Source of the DNA: Rhodocollybia butyracea
Lineage: Eukaryota > Basidiomycota > Agaricomycetes > Agaricales > Omphalotaceae
Assembly: GCA_015501585.1 (NCBI GenBank)
Contig: JADNRY010000018.1
Coordinates: 1-64,000 of the forward strand
DNA length: 64,000 bases
Reading direction: 5' to 3'
Notes under the pieces: generated by a model
What the model saw: only the letters and a program-made list of their open reading frames with translations
Told to the model about the DNA's origin: nothing
Database searches by the model: none
Part shown: positions 1 through 9,618 of the stretch, piece by piece
Layout of the letters: each line of letters starts with the position of its first letter
How positions within the stretch are numbered: position 1 is the stretch's first letter
Made by a program: the position numbers and the translations under genes

Positions 1-522
1 TGAATTTTTTCTGCATTCAAGTTGAAGCAGTATTTCGACAATCCTGTCAGGACCAAATCACTAACCCCTTGCCCAGCCCCGCCTAAACCTACATCTACTT
101 TAGAATAACCCTATCGAGCATTTTGGTTTAGCGGGACTGTTTGGGGAGGAGAGGAGAAAGAAGGAAGTTAGTTGTCAGAGGATTTACTCACAGAAACACC
201 AAAGAACCCTCGCAAACAATTACTCATACTAGACTCGTAGATCCCTTGTTCTGCTTCCATTAGTTCTGTTTGCTTCGCATGCTCCCTCACCTATGACGAA
301 CAAAAACATAAAGAAGCCCGACAGTAATACCAAGACAATCAAGCCTACATCACCAAAAACGAGGGTTGGCGAGCTTTCTGGAGCATGAACAGGTGCACAA
401 GCGCCAAGTAATTCCTGGTAGTGTTTGAGGCGGTGGGAGGGAACCTGAGGGCGGCACCGCCACCCCCGCCTCTTGGCATAGGGCTGATCACGCTCCCATG
501 TACCCGAGTGGGGCGACTGTGG
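1..522. other. Unassigned flank, no gene recognised
   Basis: I see no coding region, promoter or repeat here that I can support. The last few hundred bases are GC-richer, and they end with the 5-bp target site TGTGG of the adjoining solo LTR. Confidence 0.3.
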
Positions 523-789
523 TGTAACACCCCTAGGGTGGTCGTCCTTAATTCACACGACGAGAACACGACAAGGCTTTGCAATGTGTGTACTACAGGT
601 GTAAAAAGAACTACAGTACGTAAGCACTAGACGTGAGTTTTATACTATGCATGACTTAATAGATAAGATTGACTATTAAATAGGCCATTATCACTAGATA
701 ACGGCGATGTGTGATTAGATTGAGCACTATCACTTATTGATAGCACCAGCAGGTCAGGACTAAGTCCATAAGACGGCGGGGGCGTTACA
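523..789. mobile_element. Solo LTR (267 bp) with 5-bp TSD
   Basis: The element begins TGTAACACCCC and ends GGGGGCGTTACA, giving short inverted ends of the TG...CA type. It is flanked on both sides by TGTGG (518-522 and 790-794), a perfect 5-bp target-site duplication. No internal coding domain or second LTR is present, so this is a solo LTR left by LTR-LTR recombination. The TGTAAC/GTTACA ends are shared with the element whose borders lie at 31963 and 61175, which suggests a related family. Strand cannot be decided without a full-length relative. Confidence 0.85.
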
Positions 790-1656
790 TGTGGGGCGCC
801 AGAAAAAGAAGACATCATGAAGGAATTAAAGAAGAGAGAGGAAAGGGTGCATTTCTCTGTGTGCTTGTAGAGCTGGAATCTAAGTTATCATATATCAATG
901 CTTATGCATATGCTTATCAGAAACCCTTGAAATCCCTGCTCAACGGTTGCATGTTAGATGTCAGAATTCCTTTGTTCTTGCCAAGCCGAGGTCCAAGGTA
1001 TGCAAGTGGGAAAAATAAGGGAGTATAGGCAAAGTAGCGCCTCAGAGATAGCAAAGAGGCACATGTGATTCGCAAGAGCTAGGAGCTGTAAGTAAAAGCA
1101 GATGAGGAGGAAGAAGCTGAACATACGTGTGGGACTGGAGAAGGAAATGCAAGAAAGAAGAAAACTAGAGAGAATCTTTTTTACAAAGAAATACAAGGGT
1201 GGTTTTGGAACAAAGACCTGTATAACCTCACTTAGGTCAGCATCTATAATCTTGATGTTGGTTTGCTTACCCGGCCTTCAACTCCAACTCCTGGGATCAT
1301 TCAATTGTCATCTGTAGTCTCACTTAGCGTTGTGTTGCTCATCACCAACGATATACTCTTCCGTCGTGTTGCTCACCACCAATGATATCCGCCAAGGGTA
1401 GGATCACTAAGATCCTAAAGTCAGGTCGTGGATATCTCCAAGCCAACTTGCTTACTTTAGACCACCGTTTAAGTCAGGCCATGCATCTGTTCAACGTTGT
1501 CACCTCAAAGGTCAGTGCAGCACAGTCGATGTTAGCCTGCTTACTCTTAAACTCGTTGCTTTCATAAGGGTCAAAATTATTTCCCACTGAGGGAGAAGTT
1601 TTGCCGGTTTGGGGCTTCTGACCTGGGAACATACTTTGGCTCAGCTCAGCGGCTAT
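790..1656. other. Unassigned repeat-derived sequence
   Basis: There is no convincing gene. A short imperfect direct repeat (roughly GTGTTGCTCA-CACCAA-GATAT) occurs twice near 1330-1387. The motif AATGTTAGCCTGCTTAC and its variants begin here (about 1530) and recur after the next LTR at about 2836, 2937 and 3033, so the solo LTR was inserted into an older tandemly repeated sequence. Confidence 0.4.
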
Positions 1657-2825
1657 TGTTATGACCTGGATCTAAATCCTATACACCCAATCTTTTTTCT
1701 TCTGTAACCAACTATGAACACTATCATTAATACTTCTACTTAACATCTTACATTCATTAGTTATTCAACACCATTTGGGTTAATGCTGCACACATTCTTC
1801 CAGAACACCAGAATGATCTTTAACAGTCACTGCACAGTCTGCACAGTCATGACATCATTCTAGCTCCACAACTATGATGTCATCTTGCTACTCCACAATC
1901 ATGATGTCATTCCATTGCTCCGCAGTTACGATATCACATCACTGCTCCACAGCTATGACATCATTGCATAGCCTCTTTACATCAATGACTCAATATCAGT
2001 CATTGCACAGCCAGATATCTGAGTCAACTACGGTTCCGCATACATGACTCAATATTAGTCATTGCACAGCATTACATAGTCAGACTGACTCATCCGCAGT
2101 ATTTCCGCAGTTATGACTCAAATCTAGTCATTCCGCAGCATTTCCTAACTAGTACACATTGCACAGTATATAAGTAGTCTAGATTTACCAATGTACGTTA
2201 GACGTATTATTTTTCTTAAATCCAAACCCCCACTTGTTTGCTGTTATCACTTGTGTGAATCACCAGACCAACTCATTGTATCTTGTTGAGCTACCTCCAA
2301 GCTACAATACACATTTATACATCTTGTTGAGCTAACTCCAAGTTGTATCCACTAATATTCACCTGTTGAGCTATCTCCTAGTGAATACTTCTTTAATTGC
2401 CACTTGTTGAGCTATCTCCGAGTTGCAACTTCCTATTACTTGTTGAGCTATCTCCGAGTATTAGACATCACACTCACTATTACTTGTTGAGCTATCTCCG
2501 AGTATTAGACACCACACTCACTACTACTTGTTGAGCCATCTCTGAGTATTGGTTCTGATTCATATTACTGCTTGTCGAGCCATCTCCAAGGGTAATCTTA
2601 TTATTATTTGTTGAGCTATCTCCAAATAATAACTTCTGTGAGTTTCGTATTACAAACTAGTTACTAACTTTACTTGAGCCTAGTTGTTTGAGTATATATT
2701 TTTTGCCTAGCGGTTTCAACGAACGGAAAGGCTTGCTCTATAATCTCATTAATTTCTCTTATCATTTTTACTGCTGAGTTACGTACTGTAAAGGTTTGGA
2801 CGAGACTATTGATCGAGTCATAACA
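1657..2825 (+). mobile_element. Solo LTR (1.17 kb) of the Gag-only LTR family, TSD GCTAT
   Basis: This is a close copy of the LTRs at 39024-40178 and 43677-44867. It starts TGTTATGACC, ends GAGTCATAACA (9-bp inverted ends), and is flanked by GCTAT at 1652-1656 and 2826-2830, a perfect 5-bp target duplication. The U3 part holds an array of bZIP-type sites followed by a TATATAA box at 2167-2173. The downstream part holds about nine tandem units containing TTGTTGAGCTATCTCC. No internal region remains, so it is a solo LTR. Strand follows the full element at 39-45 kb. Confidence 0.92.
1850..2173 (+). promoter_or_regulatory. LTR promoter: bZIP-site array plus TATA box
   Basis: TGACATCA or its complement TGATGTCA occurs at 1850, 1875, 1902 and 1956. 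TGACTCA or TGAGTCA occurs at 1986, 2020, 2045, 2086 and 2114. TATATAA follows at 2167. TGACTCA is the classical Gcn4/AP-1 bZIP core and TGACATCA is an ATF/CREB-like relative. The same array is present in the two LTRs of the full element. The arrangement, sites upstream of a TATA box in U3, is that of a retrotransposon enhancer. Binding by a fungal Gcn4/CPC1-type factor is inferred. Confidence 0.6.
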
Positions 2826-3560
2826 GCTATCTCTCAATGTTAGCTCGCTTACTGTGTGTGTTTGGCAAACTACCTGGGAATATGGGACTAGCGGGTATGG
2901 CTATTGTCACCTCAATGGTCAGTTCGGTGCACTCAATGTTAGCCTGCTTACTATCTTGTTTTGCGTGCCCAGCAGGCCCAGAGTGGTGATACTGACCTGA
3001 GATCATACATCAGCTCAGTGGCTCTCTGTAAATGTCGGCCTGCTTACCATTCACTTTGTTCTGCTCCTTAGACCCTTCCACAGTCTTCCTGCCCCCTGCC
3101 CCCCCTGTTAATCCTTGTAGAAGTCTTTGTTTTCCCCTTCCCGTTTTGGCCCAAACTTGCCAACTCTTTTGGATCCTCGTTCAATTCCTCGATGATCACT
3201 GTAATCCCTTCTTTAGTTCAGACTTTTTAAGAGTCTCCCCAAACTCCTTATCTGCGGCATCATCTGTCCATGGGTCCAGTGGATATCTGAGCCATGTAGT
3301 GGTCTGATGCCCATCTTTGTCGATGCTCACCCTCGAGCAATTGAAGATTGAACCAAATGTACTGTAGCGATCCTTTTGGACCCACCCAAAACATGGGTGG
3401 TTTTTACAGAGATCTTCATGAGCCTGAGTCCCTCCATAGTCTTTGACCAAAAAACGCGCTATTGGTTTAATCTCAAAGCCAAGGCTAGGATGAAACACCT
3501 CACATCAGGAAAATACCCCCCCTACTCCAGCAAGCTTAGAGAGGCTAGGGCTCCTCTAGC
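2826..3560. other. Repeat-derived stretch with a possible gene fragment
   Basis: It contains the TTAGCCTGCTTAC repeat motif at about 2937 and 3033. On the minus strand, 3498 to 3196 gives an open stretch whose composition looks protein-like, including NHPCFGWVQKDRYSTF and KEFGETLKKSELKKG. I do not recognise a family and see neither a start nor flanking exons. A decayed fragment of a transposon-linked gene is the most I can infer. Confidence 0.3.
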
Positions 3561-4030
3561 GACTTGAAAGCCTCTAAGTTGGACAGGACACTTGAGCTGC
3601 CAGAGACTGAGTTCACAAGGTTACTTTTACTCAGGCTGGCCTCAAGCTCACTCAAGTCACTCAAGTCATACTCAAGTTCACCAAGTGCACCTGGGTGGTC
3701 GAGTCCTAGGGCTACTCAGGTAGGCTTTAAAGCCACCTCAGGCCACACTCAAGTTCACCAGGTGCACCTGAGTGGCCTCCTAGTGCTACTCAGGTAGACC
3801 TCAAAGCCACCTCAGTAAGCTGAAGGCATCTTCAAGTTCACCCAAGTCTCACTTGGTTTATCCTAAGTTAACCAAAGTCCACTTGAGACAAGCCCAAGTC
3901 TGTCCCCAGCTCATCTCAAGTTTGCCTCAGTCAATCATGAGTAAGCCCAGGCATAATAGAAGTACACTTCAGTATGCTTCAAGTACAGCTAAAGCACAGC
4001 ACAAGCTTACATGAACATACTCAAGTCCAC
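3555..4030. repeat. CAAGT-rich degenerate repeat block
   Basis: The sequence is dominated by degenerate copies of CTCAAGTTCACC and CTCAAGTCA. It is preceded at about 3505 by ATCAGGAAAATACCCCCC. The same pair, ATCAGGAAAATACCCCC followed by CAAGT/CTTCAA-rich DNA, recurs at 61366-61700. This places the block downstream of the minus-strand DUF6532 gene, and the two blocks may be the same terminal region of a dispersed element. Confidence 0.6.
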
Positions 4031-4270
4031 TGCAAGCAAACCAAAGATTAAATATCTCAAATAATAAATCAAAATCAACAATTGTATTGCAGCATCTAAC
4101 TACCTAAGTACTTTGACTACATACTGAAATTAAATAATGATTAAAGCAACAAGCTAAGATACCCCCAATAAATACAGAAGCAAGACATATTAAAAGAAAG
4201 AAAAGAGTGACAATGTTTTATAAAAAAGAGAGATTGTTTTGATCAAAACAAATCACAGCACTCCAAGTTC

Positions 4271-6450
4271 TCAAGAGTGAAGAGGTGAAGAGCGAGGTGG
4301 TGATGAAGATGGGAGAGGTGAAGGACCTCTATTGTCAACAGGAGCAGCAACAGCGGCAGCCTCCAAACCTTCAATGTCAACTTTGGTGAGGTCATCAGCT
4401 TCCGCATCAAGCAAAAATTCCTTGTTTGACTGTGTCCTACCAAGATACTGTTATAAGAACATTACTAAACAAAAAAACAATCACTTACAAGATCAGCTTG
4501 TACAGACTAGTGGCGAAGTTATTGGCCCATTTAGGAGCTTTGTTGGCAATGCGGTTGAAGGAAGAAAGATGGAAACAATAGCTATAGCACATATCAGCAA
4601 CAAAGGAATAAAATAGACAAGTGAACATACCGTGGTCTAGCTGTATCAGAAAACTCAACATTTCTATAGACACCTTCAACATATTCATTTAAAGAATGCT
4701 CAATCTACAATTATGTCAGTACAAATCAATAAAAGAGAAAGCAACGTATGATATACTTACAAAAGTAATCATCAAGGCAATTGTGGTTGGAGCAATCTTC
4801 CTCACATTGACTATTTCCCTAAAGATTTCTATGTTGGCACCACCTTTGGTAGCAAAAACCTCAAGGCAAAGGATGTGGGCAATGCCTTCACAGCCAAATG
4901 GAAGCTTGGTATTATAGGTTTTGTTCTGTAAGGAAATGTTAGAAAAGAAAAGACAGTGTAAAATATCTTACATGAATGTCAACTTTGCCATACTTGTAAT
5001 GACCATCCTTCAACAGCCAGCCCACTAATTCCTTGACCTCAGTGGAATTCATCTTCCCAGGCAATCCAAAGCGAGTAGCGACCCACTCCCTGGCCTTTGC
5101 CATACAGTTGGTAAAAAACCCACTGCGCGCGTAGCCTAGCTGTAGATAAATGAATAGAGTTTCTAAGAAAAGGAGAACAAAATACACCCACAAATTGGAC
5201 CAGCTCTTGCTGGGTATCGACACTAGCCAGAACTCTAGCGAAAACTTCAACCATATCATCTTCACCCTTGTAGTCCTTGGCCAAGTCTTGAAGTATCTCC
5301 ATATTGTAGCCATGCTTGTCCAAAGGAAACGGTTGCTGAGTTGCTGTTGCACGACAATTCATCCTCTTGCCCAGGATAGCTAAACAACGTGTCCTGTGTG
5401 TAAAGTGTTTTTCAGTGATCCTACCACCTCGTCGGCGAGAAGGCGGCGTGAGGGGATCCGAAGAGGCACTGGAACGAGAGCAAGAGCTTTTGACAGGTGA
5501 GCTGCCCAGAACGAGGCGCGCACGAAGGCGGTTCAAAGCCTTTTTGGAAGGCATTGAAGGAGGGGAGGACACTTGTATCTGAAGCTAATTTGAGAATGGA
5601 TATGGTAACAAAAAAAATAGAATACTTACCTGGTTGGACGGCAAATCCACTTCCATATCGTCGTTGTCGTTGTGGCCAGCGACAATGCCAGGGGCATCAT
5701 TGTCCTCGTCCTCATCATTGCCGTGACGCTCTGCTTGACGGTGCTCATTGTCAGAGCCACTGCCTAAAGTTGCACAAGAGCATAAGGTCCAGTAGTAGAA
5801 AAAAACAGTTACACATACCTTTGAAGGTTTCCTGGAATAACAGAGCATCTGGGTCCTTGTCAAGAGGACCATCCAGATCTTGGTCATCCTGTTCCTCTTT
5901 GTCAAGAGGAGGAACTGGGCTATCGCGTTGACCGTCAAGGTCATTGCCGCCGTCAAGTCCGTCAAGGTCTTGGCCGGCAGTGTTGTCATCGTCGTCGTCA
6001 TCACCTTGGGCCTCTCGCATGGCCCTAGCACGTTCACGAATGGCTATGTAGGGAAGTTAGAACAAAGTAAATAAAATATGAATAAAACATACCTGCATCT
6101 CGGGCTTGTTGAGCCTTTTGCTGAGACTTTTTTTGGGCCTCCTTCTTTTGTTGAAGCGCCAAAGCCTTGAGGTCAATCTCCTTCTTCTTGGCAGGAGCAT
6201 TGGCACCGACTACTTGCGCCGCTGCTCGAGTCCTAGTTTTCGGTCCAGAATTGGCCGCGGCGGCAGCAGCAGAAGCTCGTGTCTTCTTGACAACTAATTA
6301 GATTGAGGAAAAGAACATGAAAAAAAAATTAGACAACAGGAAAGAGCAACTATACTAAGACACTTACTTGGAGTAATGGTGACAGTAGAAGCTAGGAAAG
6401 GAACATAAGCAGGTGAAATATACATACACTAGAAATAACTTACCAGGCAT
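4271..6450 (-). CDS. DUF6532-type protein, about 10 introns
   Basis: The gene begins with a tiny exon coding only M-P (ATG at 6450-6448) and ends with a TGA at 4273-4271. The exons join in frame through introns of about 50-60 bp with GTAAGT or GTATGT donors, giving roughly 565 residues. The N-terminal third is low complexity: Ala-rich, then Lys/Gln-rich coiled-coil-like (ALALQQKKEAQKKSQQKAQQ), then Asp-rich. The C-terminal half matches my knowledge of the basidiomycete DUF6532 family, with the pattern LGYARSGF...KAREWV...LLKDGHYKYGKVD followed by NKTYNTKLPFGCEGIAHILC and a late EHSLNEYVEGVYRN segment. A Ser/Pro-rich tail follows. The molecular function of the family is unknown to me. These genes are often multicopy in Agaricomycetes. 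Here the gene is flanked by repeat DNA but has no visible frame break. Confidence 0.75.
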
Positions 6451-6900
6451 TTTGGTTTGGTTTGAGGGACAAGGAGCGAGTACAAAAAAGAGTGAGTGGA
6501 AGCAGAAAAGAAAAGAGCAAAAGCCCAGGGTCGCGGACACACCTTTTATACGCCACCTTTTGGCACCCTGATTGGTATCAGTCTCATGCCTGAATCGAGT
6601 GGAACTGCCGCAATAGTATTCTAGTAGATTAAAACATTCAAGATATAAAAAAAACGTAGTAAAATTTTCAGCACTATCCGTCAGATTGCAAAGTCGGGCC
6701 CTCAGCTGGACAGGGCTGGACATGGCCGTGAAACAAGAACAAGGAAAGATTAAACAAAGTGGGGCATAGTCGGAGCCCTGCGAAAGAAACCAGCAAATGT
6801 GTAAATGTAATATGAGGCTAGGTAAAACTTGGTGTCCTTCAGCTCCTTCTTCGCGCGAACATGGCTTGAACCCAACCTCTGGCCATCTTGGATGGTCTGG
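6451..6900. other. Upstream region of the DUF6532 gene
   Basis: This is the presumed promoter and 5' UTR of the minus-strand DUF6532 gene. On the minus strand, CTTTTATACGCC lies about 100 bp upstream of the ATG (near 6545-6555) and may serve as a TATA element. Nothing else is recognised. Confidence 0.35.
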
Positions 6901-7291
6901 GTAGACATGGGGCTTTCCGAGCGAGACCATCCCCTCATGACTTGGAAGAACGAGTGGAGAGCGGCCTGACGCAAGTGTGAATCTGAATGACCGAAGGCAG
7001 GGGGCCCATTGCTGAAGAGAGCGTCTTTGATGATTAAGTTCCGGTCTTCATGCGTGGATGCATCGTATTCATTTTCCAATTCTCCATCTTCTTGTTGTGG
7101 CATGAGTATATACAGGAACTGGTCCAACAGAAGGAACTCCTGCTTGAAGGAGATGTCAAAAATCTCCTGGAGTATTGCCCTCTGTACATCATCTGGAAGA
7201 CGTCCCGTGTAGACTATCCCGTCCCAGCGTGAAGATGCTTGGGCAAGATTGGTGAGATCAACAGACTCATAAGGAACCTTTAGCTCGAGGG
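6900..7291 (-). pseudogene. Unidentified gene fragment, truncated at a fusion junction
   Basis: Reading leftward from 7291, the minus strand stays open for about 120 codons with protein-like composition, including LPDDVQRAILQEIFDISFKQ and EFLLLDQFLYILMPQQEDGE. I do not recognise the family. The coding sequence stops abruptly at 7292, where the DNA becomes the 3' part of the 128-aa protein gene in the opposite orientation. Its N-terminus is therefore missing and the piece is a fragment. Its 3' end is uncertain; a splice donor may follow MRGWS near 6925. Confidence 0.45.
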
Positions 7292-7553
7292 TAACGAAGG
7301 CGTGACGAGGTTCGTCATCTCCCACAGCTACACCTTTGAGCGCTTTGCGTTCTACTGGGACGGAGAAGGCGAGGCTGTCTACAACATTGGAACCGCTTTG
7401 GCGAATGGCCCTGTAGGGAGGTCCTGGGCTGAGGCGAGTGGAGTCTCGTGGGGTGCGACCACTGTTGGCACGGTCGATGCTACGGGCCCCGTATCCAGCG
7501 CGGTGGTTAGAAACGGTGCTGCGACCTGCTTTGTTATTCCCCCTGTAGTCTAG
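7292..7553 (+). pseudogene. 5'-truncated copy of the 128-aa protein gene
   Basis: From TAACGAAGG onward this matches codon 42 to the stop of the full paralogs. It is closest to the copy at 16619-17005, sharing GGCCCCGTATCC and the CCCCCTGTAGTC ending, and the similarity continues through the 3' flank to about 7770. The first 41 codons, the 5'-UTR intron and the promoter are missing, replaced by an unrelated minus-strand gene fragment. It is presumably not expressed as the family protein. Confidence 0.85.
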
Positions 7554-7559
7554 GTTCAT

Positions 7560-8930
7560 TTACCTCGTTGTTTCTGGAAGGGCGGTTGGCGTTGCCGTAT
7601 ACTTGTTTGTAAAGATTAAAGGGCTGATAAATCGTTTTGTAAAATTTGTAAATACATTGTATGGCTTTGTGTCTCTTGTAACCATATTGATCTCAGATGA
7701 CCTCTAATATCCTGGTGCAATATCCCTGGGAGCGGTATGAACCCCGGGAATGCGAAGTAGAATGGTGCTAGTCGTGGTCAGATCAATTCCATATGCTGAA
7801 CTTCTCATCATCATGTCGTCAACACCTTGCCTGTTGGGTGCCGAGTGTTCTAAATAATGTGTTCTTCAAATTATTTAGCCATTTGAGTGAGTATCATCCT
7901 GAGTCTATCAGTGGTTTTAAATCGAGCCAGGGTCAGCGTTTCACTTGGCTTTTAATTTTTTTTTTGGAGCGTTGCTCGCAAACTTTATGTCCAGGGAGCA
8001 GTTTTCCCAGAGCTTTCCCAGAGTTTCCTATGGAATATCCCATTTCCTTTCATGGGCAGCGACAGAAGCTAGTATGACTCCTCGAGACTCGAGTGCATAT
8101 ATGCACAGTATTCCGTTAGTTCTTCTTAGGAGCCCAGAGATTTTGTGCTGGACAGAATAGAAATAAAAGCTAGGACAGAGATGCGATTTGGAGATTGAAA
8201 GGAAACAAAGGGATGTTTCTAGATGTTTCATCAAGCATGAGAATTGTGTATATAAACCGTCCATATTTTAAGCGGAGATGATATCGGAGATCCTTTGCTG
8301 AACAATGCAGCTCATACGTACTTCGTTTCTCTTGCTTCCGAGTGCAAAAAACGCCCAATGATATTTTATATAAACGGATATGGTATCGTGGGGGTGGGGC
8401 GCCAGAGTCTCGACTCCCGATCCTTTGCTGAACAGTACAGCTCATACTTCGGTTCTCTCGCTTCCGAGTACACGTTATACATATTATCATACGACCATCA
8501 ACGTTGGGTTTACACTATGTAGCCGCAAATCGAGGGTGAAAGTATTACTGTATAACGGAGAGTCGAAGACCAGAGAAACAATATAATATCGTCTCGCTGA
8601 TATGAATCAAGGTCAAAATCACGTCTTAAAGTACGTTATTCCAGATAAAGTCTGGGGGGAGTCTCTGCTGTCGGAGGGCTTACAGCAGGATGAATGAAAG
8701 GAGTAGTCATCGTCATACTACCCTCATTAATTAGCACCCTTGTCCAAAGTGAACCCCTATTGCTCTTCTCTTCGCACCAGGTATGTAAAATACTATTGTT
8801 GTTCTCTTTGCACCGGACGTGTTCAAGTCTTCAAGAATCATGTTCTAGAATCCAACCAGCTGTCATGAATGCCGGAATTAGTAGAACAAACCTTAGCACC
8901 CTTGAGTAATAGTGAGGCAAGCTCCGTTGG
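7560..8930. repeat. Duplicated non-coding module between paralogs
   Basis: This contains the module with GGGCAGCGACAGAAG and GAGTGCATATATGCACA, then AACCGTCCATATTTTA, CTCTCGCTTCCGAG and AACGTTG. Diverged copies occur at about 12310-12770, 15210-15600, 23210-23340 and 24895-25240. An inner piece near 8290-8520 is itself duplicated: TCCTTTGCTGAACAATGCAG and its variant TCCTTTGCTGAACAGTACAG. I find no reading frame conserved between copies, so I treat it as non-coding duplicated DNA. Confidence 0.6.
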
Positions 8931-8995
8931 TCAAAGCTCACGCAAGTATGGATACAAGCATGGTCCAAATAACTTGAACTGCCACCCTGGATTCG

Positions 8996-9002
8996 TATAA
9001 AA
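8996..9002 (+). promoter_or_regulatory. TATA box of 128-aa protein gene, copy 1
   Basis: TATAAAA is followed by GCTACACTACTCTTGCTGTT. The same box and following sequence precede the other three full copies (13468, 16401 and 23391), about 160 bp before a conserved 5'-UTR intron donor. Confidence 0.75.
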
Positions 9003-9231
9003 GCTACACTACTCTTGCTGTTTTATTCTCTCATCCCACTCAAGTTTCAACCAAGTGAGCTCCCAGCTAATCCTTCCATCCCAACGTATTCAATGCTAAC
9101 ATAACTTCACTAGCTTGTTCTTGCTTTCTCAAACACATTCGATTCCAAGGCTTAACATTCCATAAAGTAAGAAGCTCCACATACTTACACTCTACATTGT
9201 TTGACCTTCAATGTATACTTGTAGTCAAACT

Positions 9232-9618
9232 ATGTCTGCTATATTCACCAACGGCCAGACCCTCACTGTCACCACCCGCGGTCCTGGAAACCTCAGCCTG
9301 TGCTCGTACCAGAGCAACGGTGGAATCGTCAACCACGTTGGAGCCACCAACACCGCTAACGAAGGCGTGACGAGGTTCGTGATCTCCCACAGCTACACCT
9401 TTGAGCGCTTTGCGTTCTACTGGGACGGAGAAGGCGAGGCTGTCTACAACATCGGAACTGCTTTGGCGAATGGCCCTGTAGGGAGGTCTTGGGCTGAGGC
9501 GAGTGGAGTCTCGTGGGGTGCGACCACTGTTGGTACAGTTGATGCTACGGACCCCGTATCCAGCGCGGTGGTTAGAAACGGGGCTGCAACCTGCTTTGTC
9601 ATTCCCCCCGTAGTCTAG
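9232..9618 (+). CDS. 128-aa small protein, paralog copy 1
   Basis: The product is 128 residues, rich in Gly, Ala, Thr, Ser and Val, with alternating hydrophobic segments (LTVTTRGPGNLSLCSY; TRFVISHSYTFERFAFYWDG) that suggest an all-beta fold. There are two Cys (24 and 121) and no signal peptide, so a cytosolic or unconventionally secreted protein is likely. I do not recognise the family; small fungal beta-sandwich or lectin-like proteins are possible but unproven. The start is the second in-frame ATG. The stretch before it, from GTAAGAAGC at about 9168 to CTTGTAG at about 9224, is a 5'-UTR intron conserved in all copies, and it contains the first ATG. It is almost identical to copy 2 at 13704, so the duplication is recent. 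Confidence 0.85.
   Translation: MSAIFTNGQTLTVTTRGPGNLSLCSYQSNGGIVNHVGATNTANEGVTRFVISHSYTFERFAFYWDGEGEAVYNIGTALANGPVGRSWAEASGVSWGATTVGTVDATDPVSSAVVRNGAATCFVIPPVV

Noticed and set aside
2280..2640. Regularly spaced TTGTTGAGCTATCTCC repeats as a CRISPR-like array
   Set aside because: They lie inside an LTR with a TSD, their spacers are themselves related, and the genome is eukaryotic.
9211..9231. Upstream in-frame ATGs before the 128-aa proteins (9211, 13683, and equivalents near 16595 and 23630)
   Set aside because: They lie inside a conserved intron with GTAAG donor and TTGTAG acceptor, and the residues they would add are not conserved between copies.
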